NCBI GenBank assembly: GCA_018676675.1
Contig: JABHEG010000354.1
Location: 1 to 32,838 of the forward strand
Direction: 5' to 3'
Origin: Lentisphaerota bacterium
GTDB taxonomy: Bacteria; Verrucomicrobiota; Lentisphaeria; Oligosphaerales; JABHEG01
DNA length: 32,838 nt
Part shown: positions 1 to 8,592 of the stretch, piece by piece
How positions within the stretch are numbered: the stretch's first letter is position 1
Layout of the letters: every line of letters starts with the position of its first letter
Notes under the pieces: generated by a model
What the model was told of the DNA's origin: nothing
The model's database searches: none
The model's input: only the letters and a program-made list of their open reading frames with translations
Made by a program: the position numbers and the translations under genes

Positions 1-98
1 AAGCAGGGGATGCCGTCATCGTGACCCGCCTGGTCAACCCCCTGGAAGGAACGAAGCTCGAAGCCGTGCCAGCCGGGGGCGAGGAGACACCCGAATGA
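1..98 (+). CDS. C-terminal end of an RND-pump membrane-fusion (periplasmic adaptor) protein, partial
   Basis: An open frame enters from the left edge (codons in phase with position 3) and stops at TGA 96-98. The 31 visible residues read AGDAVIVTRLVNP and LEGTKLEAVPAGG in that order, ending GEETPE. The 'G-D-x-V-I-V-x-R-L-x-x-P-x-E-G-x-K-L' pattern is typical of the last beta-strand region of HlyD/AcrA-type adaptors that pair with RND pumps. Its stop overlaps the start of the pump gene (ATGA, 95-98), so the two are translationally coupled. The call rests on this short tail and on the neighbour; the rest of the gene is outside the window. Confidence 0.75.
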   Translation, partial: AGDAVIVTRLVNPLEGTKLEAVPAGGEETPE

Positions 99-3000
99 GG
101 ACGCTTCTCGCTGCTTTCGCGCGGAACACCGTTTTCGCCAACATCCTGCTCGCGATCATCTTCCTGGCGGGGGCCCTGGCCGCCCTCAATATGAGGCGCG
201 AGGCGTTTCCTCAGTTCTCGCTGGACATCATCACGGTCACCATCCCCTACCCCGGTGCTGATCCTGAGGAAACAGAGGAAGGGATCTGCCGAAAACTCGA
301 AGACGCGATTGAGGGGCTCGAGGGCGTCAAACAGTTCAACACAATCGCCCGTGAAGGTGTCGGCTCGGCCTGGATCGAGGTGCAGGAAGACTACGACATC
401 GCGGAGGTGCTCGACCGCGTCAGAAGCCGCATCGACGCAATCTCATCCTTCCCCGTAGATGCTGAGAAGCCCATCACCGCGGAGCTGCTGTTGCGCGACA
501 TCGTGCTCGTGGTCTCGCTCTCAGGCAACATGGACGAAGCACGCTTGCGCGAATGGTCGCAGGACATGAAGGACGACGTCCAGCAGATCCCGACCGTGTC
601 ACAGGTCGAGATAACCGGCATTCGCGACTACGAAATCGGCATCGAGGTCTCGGAAGCTCGTCTCCGTGAGCACGGCCTCACGTTCCGGGAAGTGGCCAAT
701 GCCGTGCGCAGAAGCAATCTGAACATGGGCGGGGGGACTATCCGAACGGAAGGCGAGGAGATCCGTGTCCGCACACTTGGCAGGAAATACACGGGTGCGG
801 AGTTCGCTAAGATCGTGGTTCTGGCGAAGCCCACCGGAGAGCTGGTGACACTCGACCGCATCGCCCGGATCGAAGACGGCTTCACGCAGGACCCGCTCCG
901 AGCCACGGTTGACGGCGAACGCGCAGCATTGTTGATCATCTTCAAGACCGCCGAGGAGGACGCCCTGAAGATCTCCAACGCTGTGCGCGGCTTTCTCAAG
1001 CGCAAACAGCCGCAGTTGCCCGAAGGCGCCCATGCTGCACTCCTCTACGATATCTCAGCCGAAATGCTGCGTGACCGGATCAACCTGCTTGTCCGGAATG
1101 GGGCGATTGGCCTGACCGTAGTCTTCCTTCTGTTGTGGCTGTTCCTCGACCTGCGCCTCAGTTTCTGGGCAGGGATGGGCATGCCCATCAGTGTGGCCGG
1201 AGCGCTGGGACTGCTCTGGGCTGGCGGAGGAACGATCAATATGATCTCCCTTTTTGGGTTGATCATGGTCCTTGGCATCATCGTCGATGACGCCATCGTG
1301 GTGGGTGAGGCAATCTATGTGCAACGCCGCAATGGTGCCCCGCCCTTGCGTGCTGCCGTGGACGGTGTCTGCGAGGTCGGCATGCCCGTGTTCGCCGCGG
1401 TTACAACCACAATCGTTGCGTTCATCCCACTCGCGTTCGTCGGCGGAATCATGGGCAAATTTATCCGTATCCTGCCGATCGTTGTGATTGCTTGCCTCCT
1501 CATTTCGCTGCTCGAGTGCCTACTCATGCTCCCAGCGCACCTGAGCCATCTTCCCGACTTCACCGACAAGCCCAGGCGTTCCGGATTCTTCAGCCGGATC
1601 GGAGCCGTTTTCCACCGTTTCACCAGTGGTGGTCTGGAGTGGTTCGTCGAACACATCTACGCGCCCTTCCTCATGAAGTCGTTGTCGTGGTGCTATGTCT
1701 CGCTCTTTGCGGCGATCACGATTCTGCTCCTGACCGTCGGCATGATCCGCGGCGGGATCTTGAAGTTCGAGGTGTTCAACAAGCTTGACGGCTTCATCCT
1801 CACGTCGACCGTTGAATTCCCGCCAGGAACACCTTCAGACCGAGTTGGCGACGCCCTGGGCCGGATCGAGGACGCCTTCAAGCGCGTGGCAGACCGGAAT
1901 CCCACGCTCAGCGGCGCCCCTTTGGTGAAATATTCCCTCTCGCTGGTCGGGGCAACGCTGGACGAGGCGCGCAAGACGGGACCACACCTCGGCTCCGCGC
2001 AGGTTGTGCTGCTCGAAGCGGAGCAACGCGGCGTGCATGCGCAGGATTTGATGGTTGCCTGGGAGGAAGAGGTAGGGACTATTCCCGGCGTGGAGTCTCT
2101 CACCTTCAGCGGCATGGCCGCGGGACCGCCAGGCGCACCGATCGAGGTCTGGGTCCAGGGCCGGAACATGGAGGACATTCTGGCGGCGACCGATGAACTG
2201 AAAAACCGACTGCGCCGCTTCGATGGCGTCTATCAGATTCAGTCTGACTTCCGCCCCGGCAAGAACGAGATGCGTCTCTCGCTCAAACCGGAAGCGCGAG
2301 GCCTGGGACTCACCGTCGGGGATCTCGGCGAACAGATGCATGCAGCGTTCTACGGGGCGGAAGCGTTGCGTCTGCAGCGTGGCCGTGACGACATTCGCGT
2401 CAGGGTCCGTTACACCGAAAGCGAACGACGCACTGTGGAAGCGCTGGACAACGCCCGCATCCGCACGCCGAGTGGCGCTGAAGTCCCGCTCAGATCCGTG
2501 GCAAACATCAGTTTCGAGCCCGGCTACTCGACCATCACGCGCACGGATGGGCTACGCCGTGTGAGCGTGACCGCGGAAGTCGACACCAAACGAGCAAACG
2601 CAAACGAGATCTTCGCTCAATTGGCAGGGGGGTACTTCCAGGAGCTGGGCAGGCGCTTTCCGGGAATTTACATCTCAGCCCAGGGGGAGAAGAAGAAGAT
2701 GCGCGAATCCCTCACCAGCCTTCAGGTTGGGTTCCCCCTGGCACTCCTGGGCATCTTCATCATCATCGCGACGGTCTTCCGGTCCTACCTCCAGCCGATG
2801 GTCATCATGTTCACGGTCCCCTTCGGCATCATCGGAGCCTGCTTCGGCCACCTCCTCATGGGGTACCAGATCTCCATGTTGAGCCTGTTCGGCATCGTCG
2901 CTCTCTCCGGGGTCGTGGTTAACGACGCCATTGTCCTGATCGAGGCCATCAACACCAATCTCTCCCGTGGCCTGCCCTTCTTCGACGCAATCCGCAACGG

Positions 3001-3298
3001 AGGCGTCCGCCGTTTCCGGGCCGTTTTCCTGACCACGATCAGCACCATCGGTGGGTTGCTGCCGCTAATCTTGGAGAAAGACATGCAGGCGAAGTTTCTC
3101 ATCCCCATGGCACTGTCAATCGCAGCGGGGGTCGCCTTCGCCACTGTCCTGACTCTGGTCCTGATCCCGAGTCTGCTCGTGATCCTGAACGACGTGCGAC
3201 GCATTGCACGCCTCATAGGTACAGGCACGTGGCCAACCCGGGAAGGCGTCGAACCCGCCAGCACCCGCGGCATAGATCTTCTCGACGCCGAAGGTTGA
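95..3298 (+). CDS. RND-family efflux transporter, inner-membrane permease (AcrB/MexB-like, HAE-1 type)
   Basis: A 1067-residue protein, the usual length for AcrB-type pumps. It starts with a transmembrane helix (residues about 13-31) followed by the porter-domain pattern 'FPQFSLDIITVTIPYPGADPEE', a central bundle of helices, a second porter half and a second bundle. The proton-relay acidic pair is present as D398-D399 in the helix reading 'LGIIVDDAIVVGEAI', and the matching helix in the second half reads 'GVVVNDAIVLIEAIN'. The protein would form a trimer in the inner membrane and export hydrophobic compounds or drugs through a periplasmic adaptor and an outer-membrane channel, driven by protons. 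It overlaps the adaptor gene by four bases. Substrate is not predictable. It converges with the lyase operon and shows no obvious functional tie to it. Confidence 0.95.
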   Translation: MRTLLAAFARNTVFANILLAIIFLAGALAALNMRREAFPQFSLDIITVTIPYPGADPEETEEGICRKLEDAIEGLEGVKQFNTIAREGVGSAWIEVQEDYDIAEVLDRVRSRIDAISSFPVDAEKPITAELLLRDIVLVVSLSGNMDEARLREWSQDMKDDVQQIPTVSQVEITGIRDYEIGIEVSEARLREHGLTFREVANAVRRSNLNMGGGTIRTEGEEIRVRTLGRKYTGAEFAKIVVLAKPTGELVTLDRIARIEDGFTQDPLRATVDGERAALLIIFKTAEEDALKISNAVRGFLKRKQPQLPEGAHAALLYDISAEMLRDRINLLVRNGAIGLTVVFLLLWLFLDLRLSFWAGMGMPISVAGALGLLWAGGGTINMISLFGLIMVLGIIVDDAIVVGEAIYVQRRNGAPPLRAAVDGVCEVGMPVFAAVTTTIVAFIPLAFVGGIMGKFIRILPIVVIACLLISLLECLLMLPAHLSHLPDFTDKPRRSGFFSRIGAVFHRFTSGGLEWFVEHIYAPFLMKSLSWCYVSLFAAITILLLTVGMIRGGILKFEVFNKLDGFILTSTVEFPPGTPSDRVGDALGRIEDAFKRVADRNPTLSGAPLVKYSLSLVGATLDEARKTGPHLGSAQVVLLEAEQRGVHAQDLMVAWEEEVGTIPGVESLTFSGMAAGPPGAPIEVWVQGRNMEDILAATDELKNRLRRFDGVYQIQSDFRPGKNEMRLSLKPEARGLGLTVGDLGEQMHAAFYGAEALRLQRGRDDIRVRVRYTESERRTVEALDNARIRTPSGAEVPLRSVANISFEPGYSTITRTDGLRRVSVTAEVDTKRANANEIFAQLAGGYFQELGRRFPGIYISAQGEKKKMRESLTSLQVGFPLALLGIFIIIATVFRSYLQPMVIMFTVPFGIIGACFGHLLMGYQISMLSLFGIVALSGVVVNDAIVLIEAINTNLSRGLPFFDAIRNGGVRRFRAVFLTTISTIGGLLPLILEKDMQAKFLIPMALSIAAGVAFATVLTLVLIPSLLVILNDVRRIARLIGTGTWPTREGVEPASTRGIDLLDAEG

Positions 3299-3383
3299 GT
3301 TGGAAACAAACAGTGGTGCCCGATTCGGAGGACAAACCGTCCCCGTCAGCAACCATGAACCACTGAACCGTGAACTTGGGACC

Positions 3384-3408
3384 GCCTTCGCGGGCCTTCC
3401 GCGAAGGC
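3384..3408. terminator. 10-bp perfect inverted repeat between convergent genes (possible bidirectional terminator)
   Basis: The arms are 3384-3393 (GCCTTCGCGG) and 3399-3408 (CCGCGAAGGC), a perfect 10-base match around a five-base loop. It lies immediately after the stop of the amidohydrolase gene and 85 bases after the stop of the RND pump, which is where a shared terminator would sit. No run of T follows it on either strand, so intrinsic termination is not assured; it may instead protect 3' ends. Confidence 0.4.
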
Positions 3409-5046
3409 TCACGCCAGGTCTTGCGCGTATGTTCCGTTGAAACACCCCCTCAGAATGCGCTCGAAATTGGCCCCGAAGATGAGTCGCTTTGCCGTCTCCG
3501 GGAGCCGGGTGAACACGACCCAGGCCGCCTGCGGTCGCGGGTCTCGCATCGGTGCGTCGGTCCCAAACAGAACGCGCTCCGCTCCGACGGTCTCCACGAA
3601 GTACTCAATAACGCCGTTCGTGACCAGCGTGTAGTTGAGCTGCGCGTAGACTTGTGGGAAGCGTTGGACCATCTCCGCCGCCCACTTGGCATAGGGCCAG
3701 GAACGGGCGCAGTGGTCGAGATGCAGCGACATGCCGGGGTAGCGCGAGGTGAGATGTTCCACCATGGGCGTGCCGGCCGGCCCGGACGTGAGGTAGTCGA
3801 AGACCATGTAAAGGCGGTTGTCGCTTGCGAATCTGAACCAGCCGTCGAACCCCGGATCGTCGAAATCCTGCGTGATGCGGGGGAACGGCTTGAGCCCCGG
3901 GAAACGGCGATCGACGTGATACGTACCTATGGTGGCGGCGACCTCTGCCGGTGTCTGCAATTCCGGACGCACCGTCGCGACGCCGACAAATTCAGCCGGA
4001 TAGCGGTCCACGGCGTTCGCCACGATCGTGTTGCCGCGGTCAACGTCACCGCTCAAGGGTCCTACCCAGGACATGATCGCCGTACAGTCGACCCCGATCC
4101 GGCGCGTGAGCTCCACCATACCGTCCACCCCGCCGTCGACCATGACCCGCTCCCTACCGGCACAACAACCACCGTCATGCAAGACGTGACAATGATCGTC
4201 GACCACCCGGCACGGCAACGGCCTGCCCTGGCGCGCCGCGGCCGTCAGCTGGTCGCTCCACGGTCCCGGGGTCGGCACATCCGTCGGGCCACGCCCTCCC
4301 AGCAGGCGCACCAGATTCATGCCCGCGACCTTCGCGACATCGGCATCAGGCAGCAGAGACCAGTCTATGAAGCCACGTGCCGCCCCCGGTGCCTTCCGTG
4401 GCAAGCCCGTGCCGAACAGGCACCGTTCCGCACCGTATCGATCGACGCAGTATTCCACCGCGCGGTTGGCCTGGAAGCCTGAGAATTCGAGGTGCAACTG
4501 GGAGTGCTTGTTCATGAGATGCATGACGTTGCGCCACTGAGACCAGACAGCGTTCAGCAGCAACACAGGGCTGCCGGCGAATATGCTCAGAAACCGATCC
4601 AGCGCGGCAAAATCACCCCCAAAGCCCTCATCGGTGGACGTGATAACGAGCATGTTCTCGTCCCGCAACGCGTCCCGCAGTTCGGCCCAGAGCGTCTCGT
4701 CCAGCGGCAAGCCGAACACCTGCGGTTCGAGCCGCACGGCACGCACGTCGTGATCACGCGCCGCGGCTACGAAGTCGGGGACGTCGGGGAAATCGCCACT
4801 GAGCGCCGGCAGGGCCATCCAGCACGGGAAGAGCCGCTCGCGATGCGCTGCAATCTGCTCGATGAGCTCGAGATTTGCGAGCATCGGGTCGTAGTGCAAT
4901 GTCTGCGCATGCAGCACAAGCGCACCAGCGATTCCCGCTAGGTCAAGATCATCCAGAAGTTCGTCGCGACGCCAACGTTCCTCGACGTACGTAGCCACCT
5001 TCGGGCCAAACGACGCATTGCAGTCAAATAGAAGATGCTCAGCCAT
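3409..5046 (-). CDS. Tandem amidohydrolase_2-family protein with a degenerate first domain
   Basis: A 545-residue protein made of two homologous amidohydrolase (TIM-barrel, PF04909-like) domains, roughly 1-252 and 278-540. Both end in the same pattern: 'GAERCLFGTGLP' in the first and 'GAERVLFGTDAP' in the second, each followed by an N-(L/F)-x-R-(L/I)-L segment. Only the second keeps metal-site features: D284-H285-x-H287 at its start, H442/H445 in 'LHLDHCARS', and D497. The first has 'DCNASFG' in place of D-x-H-x-H and Gly213 in place of the terminal Asp. There is no signal peptide, so it is probably cytoplasmic. Family members hydrolyse or decarboxylate small cyclic substrates, including lactones. 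The start chosen is ATG 5046, coupled by TGATG to the stop of the upstream lyase gene; the frame is open further upstream but that part only overlaps the lyase. Confidence 0.85.
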   Translation of the reverse strand: MAEHLLFDCNASFGPKVATYVEERWRRDELLDDLDLAGIAGALVLHAQTLHYDPMLANLELIEQIAAHRERLFPCWMALPALSGDFPDVPDFVAAARDHDVRAVRLEPQVFGLPLDETLWAELRDALRDENMLVITSTDEGFGGDFAALDRFLSIFAGSPVLLLNAVWSQWRNVMHLMNKHSQLHLEFSGFQANRAVEYCVDRYGAERCLFGTGLPRKAPGAARGFIDWSLLPDADVAKVAGMNLVRLLGGRGPTDVPTPGPWSDQLTAAARQGRPLPCRVVDDHCHVLHDGGCCAGRERVMVDGGVDGMVELTRRIGVDCTAIMSWVGPLSGDVDRGNTIVANAVDRYPAEFVGVATVRPELQTPAEVAATIGTYHVDRRFPGLKPFPRITQDFDDPGFDGWFRFASDNRLYMVFDYLTSGPAGTPMVEHLTSRYPGMSLHLDHCARSWPYAKWAAEMVQRFPQVYAQLNYTLVTNGVIEYFVETVGAERVLFGTDAPMRDPRPQAAWVVFTRLPETAKRLIFGANFERILRGCFNGTYAQDLA

Positions 5047-8000
5047 CAGTCTTGCCTCGCGTAGGCGGTTGTGGTTGGGATTCGGAAGGTGTCTCCGGGA
5101 CCGATGTCGCTGATCCAATAGACCCGGCGCCCATCTCCGTCAACATCAGGAAACACCTTGTCGAGTTCGTCACCGGGCGCGGCCAGCGTGAAGGCCCTGC
5201 CCTCAACTCCCTGTATCCGGAAGCCCTCCGACATATTCTCGTTGTAGAGCCAGCGCCCCTGATGCCGACCGCCGTCGATTTTCCCGACACCCGTGAGGGC
5301 CCTGTCCGCCCGCACCACCCCGTCCTCTGCATCCACGCCGGCTACCGCGCCCATACCAACGACGTACAGGACGTCGCCAAAGGAAAGCGTGGTCCCGCCG
5401 CCAGCCGCTGCCTTGGCTGTCACGATCGTGTAGTTGGTCTGGTGCAGTTCGTTGCCGAGGATGACCACCGACCCCCGCAATGCCCCGGGATCCGCGATCT
5501 CCGCATCGATGGTTATCGCATTCTGTTCGAAGTCAACGGAGGTTACAGCACCTGCGGGAGGGGGGGCGGCTTCCAGCGAGAAGTCACCATGCCGCACCAA
5601 TGTCCCGTTTACCAGGACGGCCCGTTCCACTCCGGTGTCACTGACGGTTACAACTGCGAACTCCGCTGCCACGACGAGGGGCTGGCCGGCTCCCCGCCAA
5701 CGGCAGACAACGTTCGGATCCAGTGAACTGTGGATGAGATCAACGACCCCGCCCTCACGGCGAACGATGACTCCCACGGTCTCTGGAGCAACACCGTCCG
5801 CCCGAAGGTGCTCCACGCTCTGGACACTCGCAGCGCCACGGTGTGGCTCGATGGCCGCGACGTAGGCAGACAGCAGATCCTCGTCTGCATCCCCGCCGAC
5901 CCCACCACCCAACGCGCGACGCGCAAGGACATACTGGATCGTGTCGGGATTTCCCGGCTGGAGTTCGGGGGACGCGTCTGCCACGATGACCTCCCGGGCT
6001 CCACCCACAGGCATGGTCATGCTCAGAGACAAGTCTTCGTCCGCGTTGTGCCACTTGGCTGCCCAACTGCCTTGGGGCTCCATCCGCCGCACGTTGTAAA
6101 GTCCGTGATATCCGCTCGTTAGGCCCGAAAGTCTCGGAGGTTTATCGGAGCCGGTATCCTTGCCGATGGCGAGGGCATCAGGCTGGATGTACGTCTGCCC
6201 TACCCGTTCAGCCGTCAGCACGACATCCTTCGATGCAGCGGCAAGGGCGACCTCCCCCGACACCCAGATGTATCCTCGGGCCCCCGAAGGCTCGTGGGTC
6301 AGCCGAGCTTCCGCATCCCCGATCGTCACGACGATGTCGTTTGTCCCCTTGTTGTAGTCATACACATGCAGGTACACGCGGTAACGCCCCGGCGGCAGCA
6401 CCCGTGGCGCCGTCATCCGGATCTGGCTGCCGTCTTTGCGGGTGAGGGCACCCTCACCGTAACGCGCCCATCCCTGTCGCGAGAGTTCGCGATACGGGCC
6501 GTCCTCGAGCAGTCCTTCCGCTGCCTGCAAGTCCACGTAGACGCCGCCTTCAACCCGCGGCACGGGTTTCTTGCCGAACGCTGTGTCAACGCCAGCCAGA
6601 GTTCCGCGCGTCTGCGCCGCTCCAAGAGTCCCACCGTTCACGGCTAAGTCGAAGAAGGCGGGCCCGTGGAGGCACCAGTCATGCTGTGAGCCGCCGCGAA
6701 CACGGAAAATATCGAGCGCATAGGATCTCACGTCATCGATATCGATCAGCGCAGTTGTCCGCCGGTACAGCGATGCCATCTCGGGGTAAGCGGCCTCGGC
6801 GGATGCGTCTGCCAACTGCACAAAAGGTCCGGACGCCAAGGTGTTCAGGTGTCCCGCGGCCTGGGTCGTCTGGGTGGTTTCGTCGACGACGACGCAGTAG
6901 TGCTTGACCGTATCGGTGTTGCGCCAGCGCCAGAAATCGGGTCGTGTGAAGGGGAACGGATAGCCATCCTCAGGCAGCATGGCTTTGCCAAGGGCCCACA
7001 TCTGGATGTTGAGCCGGTCACGGTGCCCGTGCCCGCCACCTGCGTAACCATAGTACATGGTGATGGCGCGCCGGTGGTCGCCGGCCCCGCTCTCCAGCAC
7101 GGCCAGACCATACCCCCCAAGACTGCGTGTCCCTTGCTCGATTTCACTGCCTTGTTCAGCGACCAGACGAGCCACCGCGTCTTCGTCAAACGTGCTCTCG
7201 AAGAGATCGCGGGACGTGGCCTTGATCCTGGCCAGGACCTTGGCATGACGCGGATCCCCATACTTGCTGAACGCCCGGCCCTGGAGCCCCGCTGACAGGG
7301 CGATGGAGCCCGATCCCCTGATCCCACCACTGTCACCAATGTCTGGTGAGAAACGACCGGCAACAGTCATGTCAATGCCGATGTCAGCCATCTTCTTCAG
7401 CTTCGGATTTCCCCAGATATCGACGCCGAGCTTGGGGAGGAGCGCTGCCAGTTCATAGAAGTTCCGGCACCAGCTGGAGGAGTAACTTGGGGAGCTTTCG
7501 CTGCCGAGGCCGTCGCGCCAAAAGCCGTTCCACAGGAGGTCCTCAACCCGGCCGGGACCTTTCATAAGCCAGTCCCGCATCCCTGCCGTGGTGGGGCCGG
7601 CTTCAGGGGCGTCGTTGTCCAGGACGATAGCCAGGGAGGCAAGTGCTTTCTGATGCATCCCCATATTGCCGGCCACATAGCCGCGCAGGATATCGCCGGC
7701 CATCACGTTGAGCATCCCCTTCTCAATCACCTGACGTGGGGAAGCGATGCCTTGGGAACGGAGAAACGCCAGCAGCTCCGAATTGTCGAATATGGGGTAG
7801 ATGGCGTCGTAGGCGAGTGCGATCTTCGTGTTGTCGCCGGTGGACCAGATACGGTCGGAGATACGCCCGTTGACATTGAAGCGTCCTTCGTGGTAGCACT
7901 GCACCCGGTAGTCGAGTCGTTCGTACTGACTGGCGACCTTGGTCATGATCACAGCGCATTTTCGGGCGTAGACTGAATCCTCGGTCAGCAAGTAGGCGCG

Positions 8001-8543
8001 GCTGAGCGTCTCCATGCCGTCAATGATGTCGCTAACCCAGCGCTGCCAAAAGATGTAGTACGGCACGAAGTAGTAGCGCCTGTCGTCCGGCCCGATCCAG
8101 CCGAGCCCGTTATCGATGATGCGTTTGCCATCCTCGGGCTTGCCATCGAGCCCCTCCGTGTTCCAAGACTCAAAGTCGTTCTCGGGGAACTGCCGTTCGC
8201 ACACCGGACACTCAAGCTTGAACGGCTTATCCCGGTTCATCCGCCACGGGTAGTGCCCGGCTTTGCGGGTGATCTCGTCCCCGCAGAACGGACAGTCATG
8301 CGCAATGCACACGTTGATGGCTCTGAGTTGCTCAGGTGGCGGCACGAACTCCCACAATTCCCGGTCGGACTTGTCCACATACCAGGCTGAACGCGCGCGA
8401 GCCGCCTCGACCTGTTGCTTTGCCCAGGTGTGTTGGCCAATCCTGACCTTGACCTGCGCCATTGTCTCAGCGTCGTAGTAAGTACGACCATTCTTGCCGG
8501 CAAGAGCAACCCCCGAAAGCAGAAAACCAAGCCCAGCCATCAT
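5046..8543 (-). CDS. Exported heparinase II/III-fold polysaccharide lyase with N-terminal zinc-ribbon motif (lyase 1 of 4)
   Basis: 1165 residues from ATG 8543. That start is favoured by a strong AGGAGG (8552-8557) eight bases upstream and gives a short hydrophobic signal ending near ALAG; an ATG at 8588 would give 1180 residues without a good ribosome site. Order of parts: signal, two CxxC pairs (C84/C87 and C112/C115), alpha/alpha-toroid region, then the heparinase II/III beta-sandwich with H505-x-H507-x-D509. The later His548 sits in 'KHYCVVVD', where the other three lyases here have H-N-T. A carbohydrate-binding-like beta-sandwich lies about 705-795, and the C-terminal 200 residues are more beta-rich sequence. 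Enzymes of this fold split uronate-containing polysaccharides by beta-elimination. It is followed by the amidohydrolase with a one-base overlap. Exact PL family and substrate are uncertain. Confidence 0.85.
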   Translation of the reverse strand: MMAGLGFLLSGVALAGKNGRTYYDAETMAQVKVRIGQHTWAKQQVEAARARSAWYVDKSDRELWEFVPPPEQLRAINVCIAHDCPFCGDEITRKAGHYPWRMNRDKPFKLECPVCERQFPENDFESWNTEGLDGKPEDGKRIIDNGLGWIGPDDRRYYFVPYYIFWQRWVSDIIDGMETLSRAYLLTEDSVYARKCAVIMTKVASQYERLDYRVQCYHEGRFNVNGRISDRIWSTGDNTKIALAYDAIYPIFDNSELLAFLRSQGIASPRQVIEKGMLNVMAGDILRGYVAGNMGMHQKALASLAIVLDNDAPEAGPTTAGMRDWLMKGPGRVEDLLWNGFWRDGLGSESSPSYSSSWCRNFYELAALLPKLGVDIWGNPKLKKMADIGIDMTVAGRFSPDIGDSGGIRGSGSIALSAGLQGRAFSKYGDPRHAKVLARIKATSRDLFESTFDEDAVARLVAEQGSEIEQGTRSLGGYGLAVLESGAGDHRRAITMYYGYAGGGHGHRDRLNIQMWALGKAMLPEDGYPFPFTRPDFWRWRNTDTVKHYCVVVDETTQTTQAAGHLNTLASGPFVQLADASAEAAYPEMASLYRRTTALIDIDDVRSYALDIFRVRGGSQHDWCLHGPAFFDLAVNGGTLGAAQTRGTLAGVDTAFGKKPVPRVEGGVYVDLQAAEGLLEDGPYRELSRQGWARYGEGALTRKDGSQIRMTAPRVLPPGRYRVYLHVYDYNKGTNDIVVTIGDAEARLTHEPSGARGYIWVSGEVALAAASKDVVLTAERVGQTYIQPDALAIGKDTGSDKPPRLSGLTSGYHGLYNVRRMEPQGSWAAKWHNADEDLSLSMTMPVGGAREVIVADASPELQPGNPDTIQYVLARRALGGGVGGDADEDLLSAYVAAIEPHRGAASVQSVEHLRADGVAPETVGVIVRREGGVVDLIHSSLDPNVVCRWRGAGQPLVVAAEFAVVTVSDTGVERAVLVNGTLVRHGDFSLEAAPPPAGAVTSVDFEQNAITIDAEIADPGALRGSVVILGNELHQTNYTIVTAKAAAGGGTTLSFGDVLYVVGMGAVAGVDAEDGVVRADRALTGVGKIDGGRHQGRWLYNENMSEGFRIQGVEGRAFTLAAPGDELDKVFPDVDGDGRRVYWISDIGPGDTFRIPTTTAYARQD

Positions 8544-8551
8544 GAGCACCG

Positions 8552-8557
8552 CCTCCT
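8552..8557 (-). promoter_or_regulatory. Shine-Dalgarno site deciding the start of lyase 1
   Basis: On the minus strand 8557-8552 reads AGGAGG, eight bases before ATG 8543 and eleven before a second ATG at 8540. No comparable site precedes the upstream in-frame ATG at 8588, so 8543 is the preferred start. Confidence 0.7.
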
Positions 8558-8592
8558 GAAAGGGCCGTCCAGAACTCTGAAGATACATGGAA

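Noticed and set aside
3370..4482. 370-codon plus-strand frame opposite the amidohydrolase
   Set aside because: It is a shadow of the minus-strand gene: no ribosome site, no domain, and Arg/His-rich content typical of antisense frames in GC-rich DNA.
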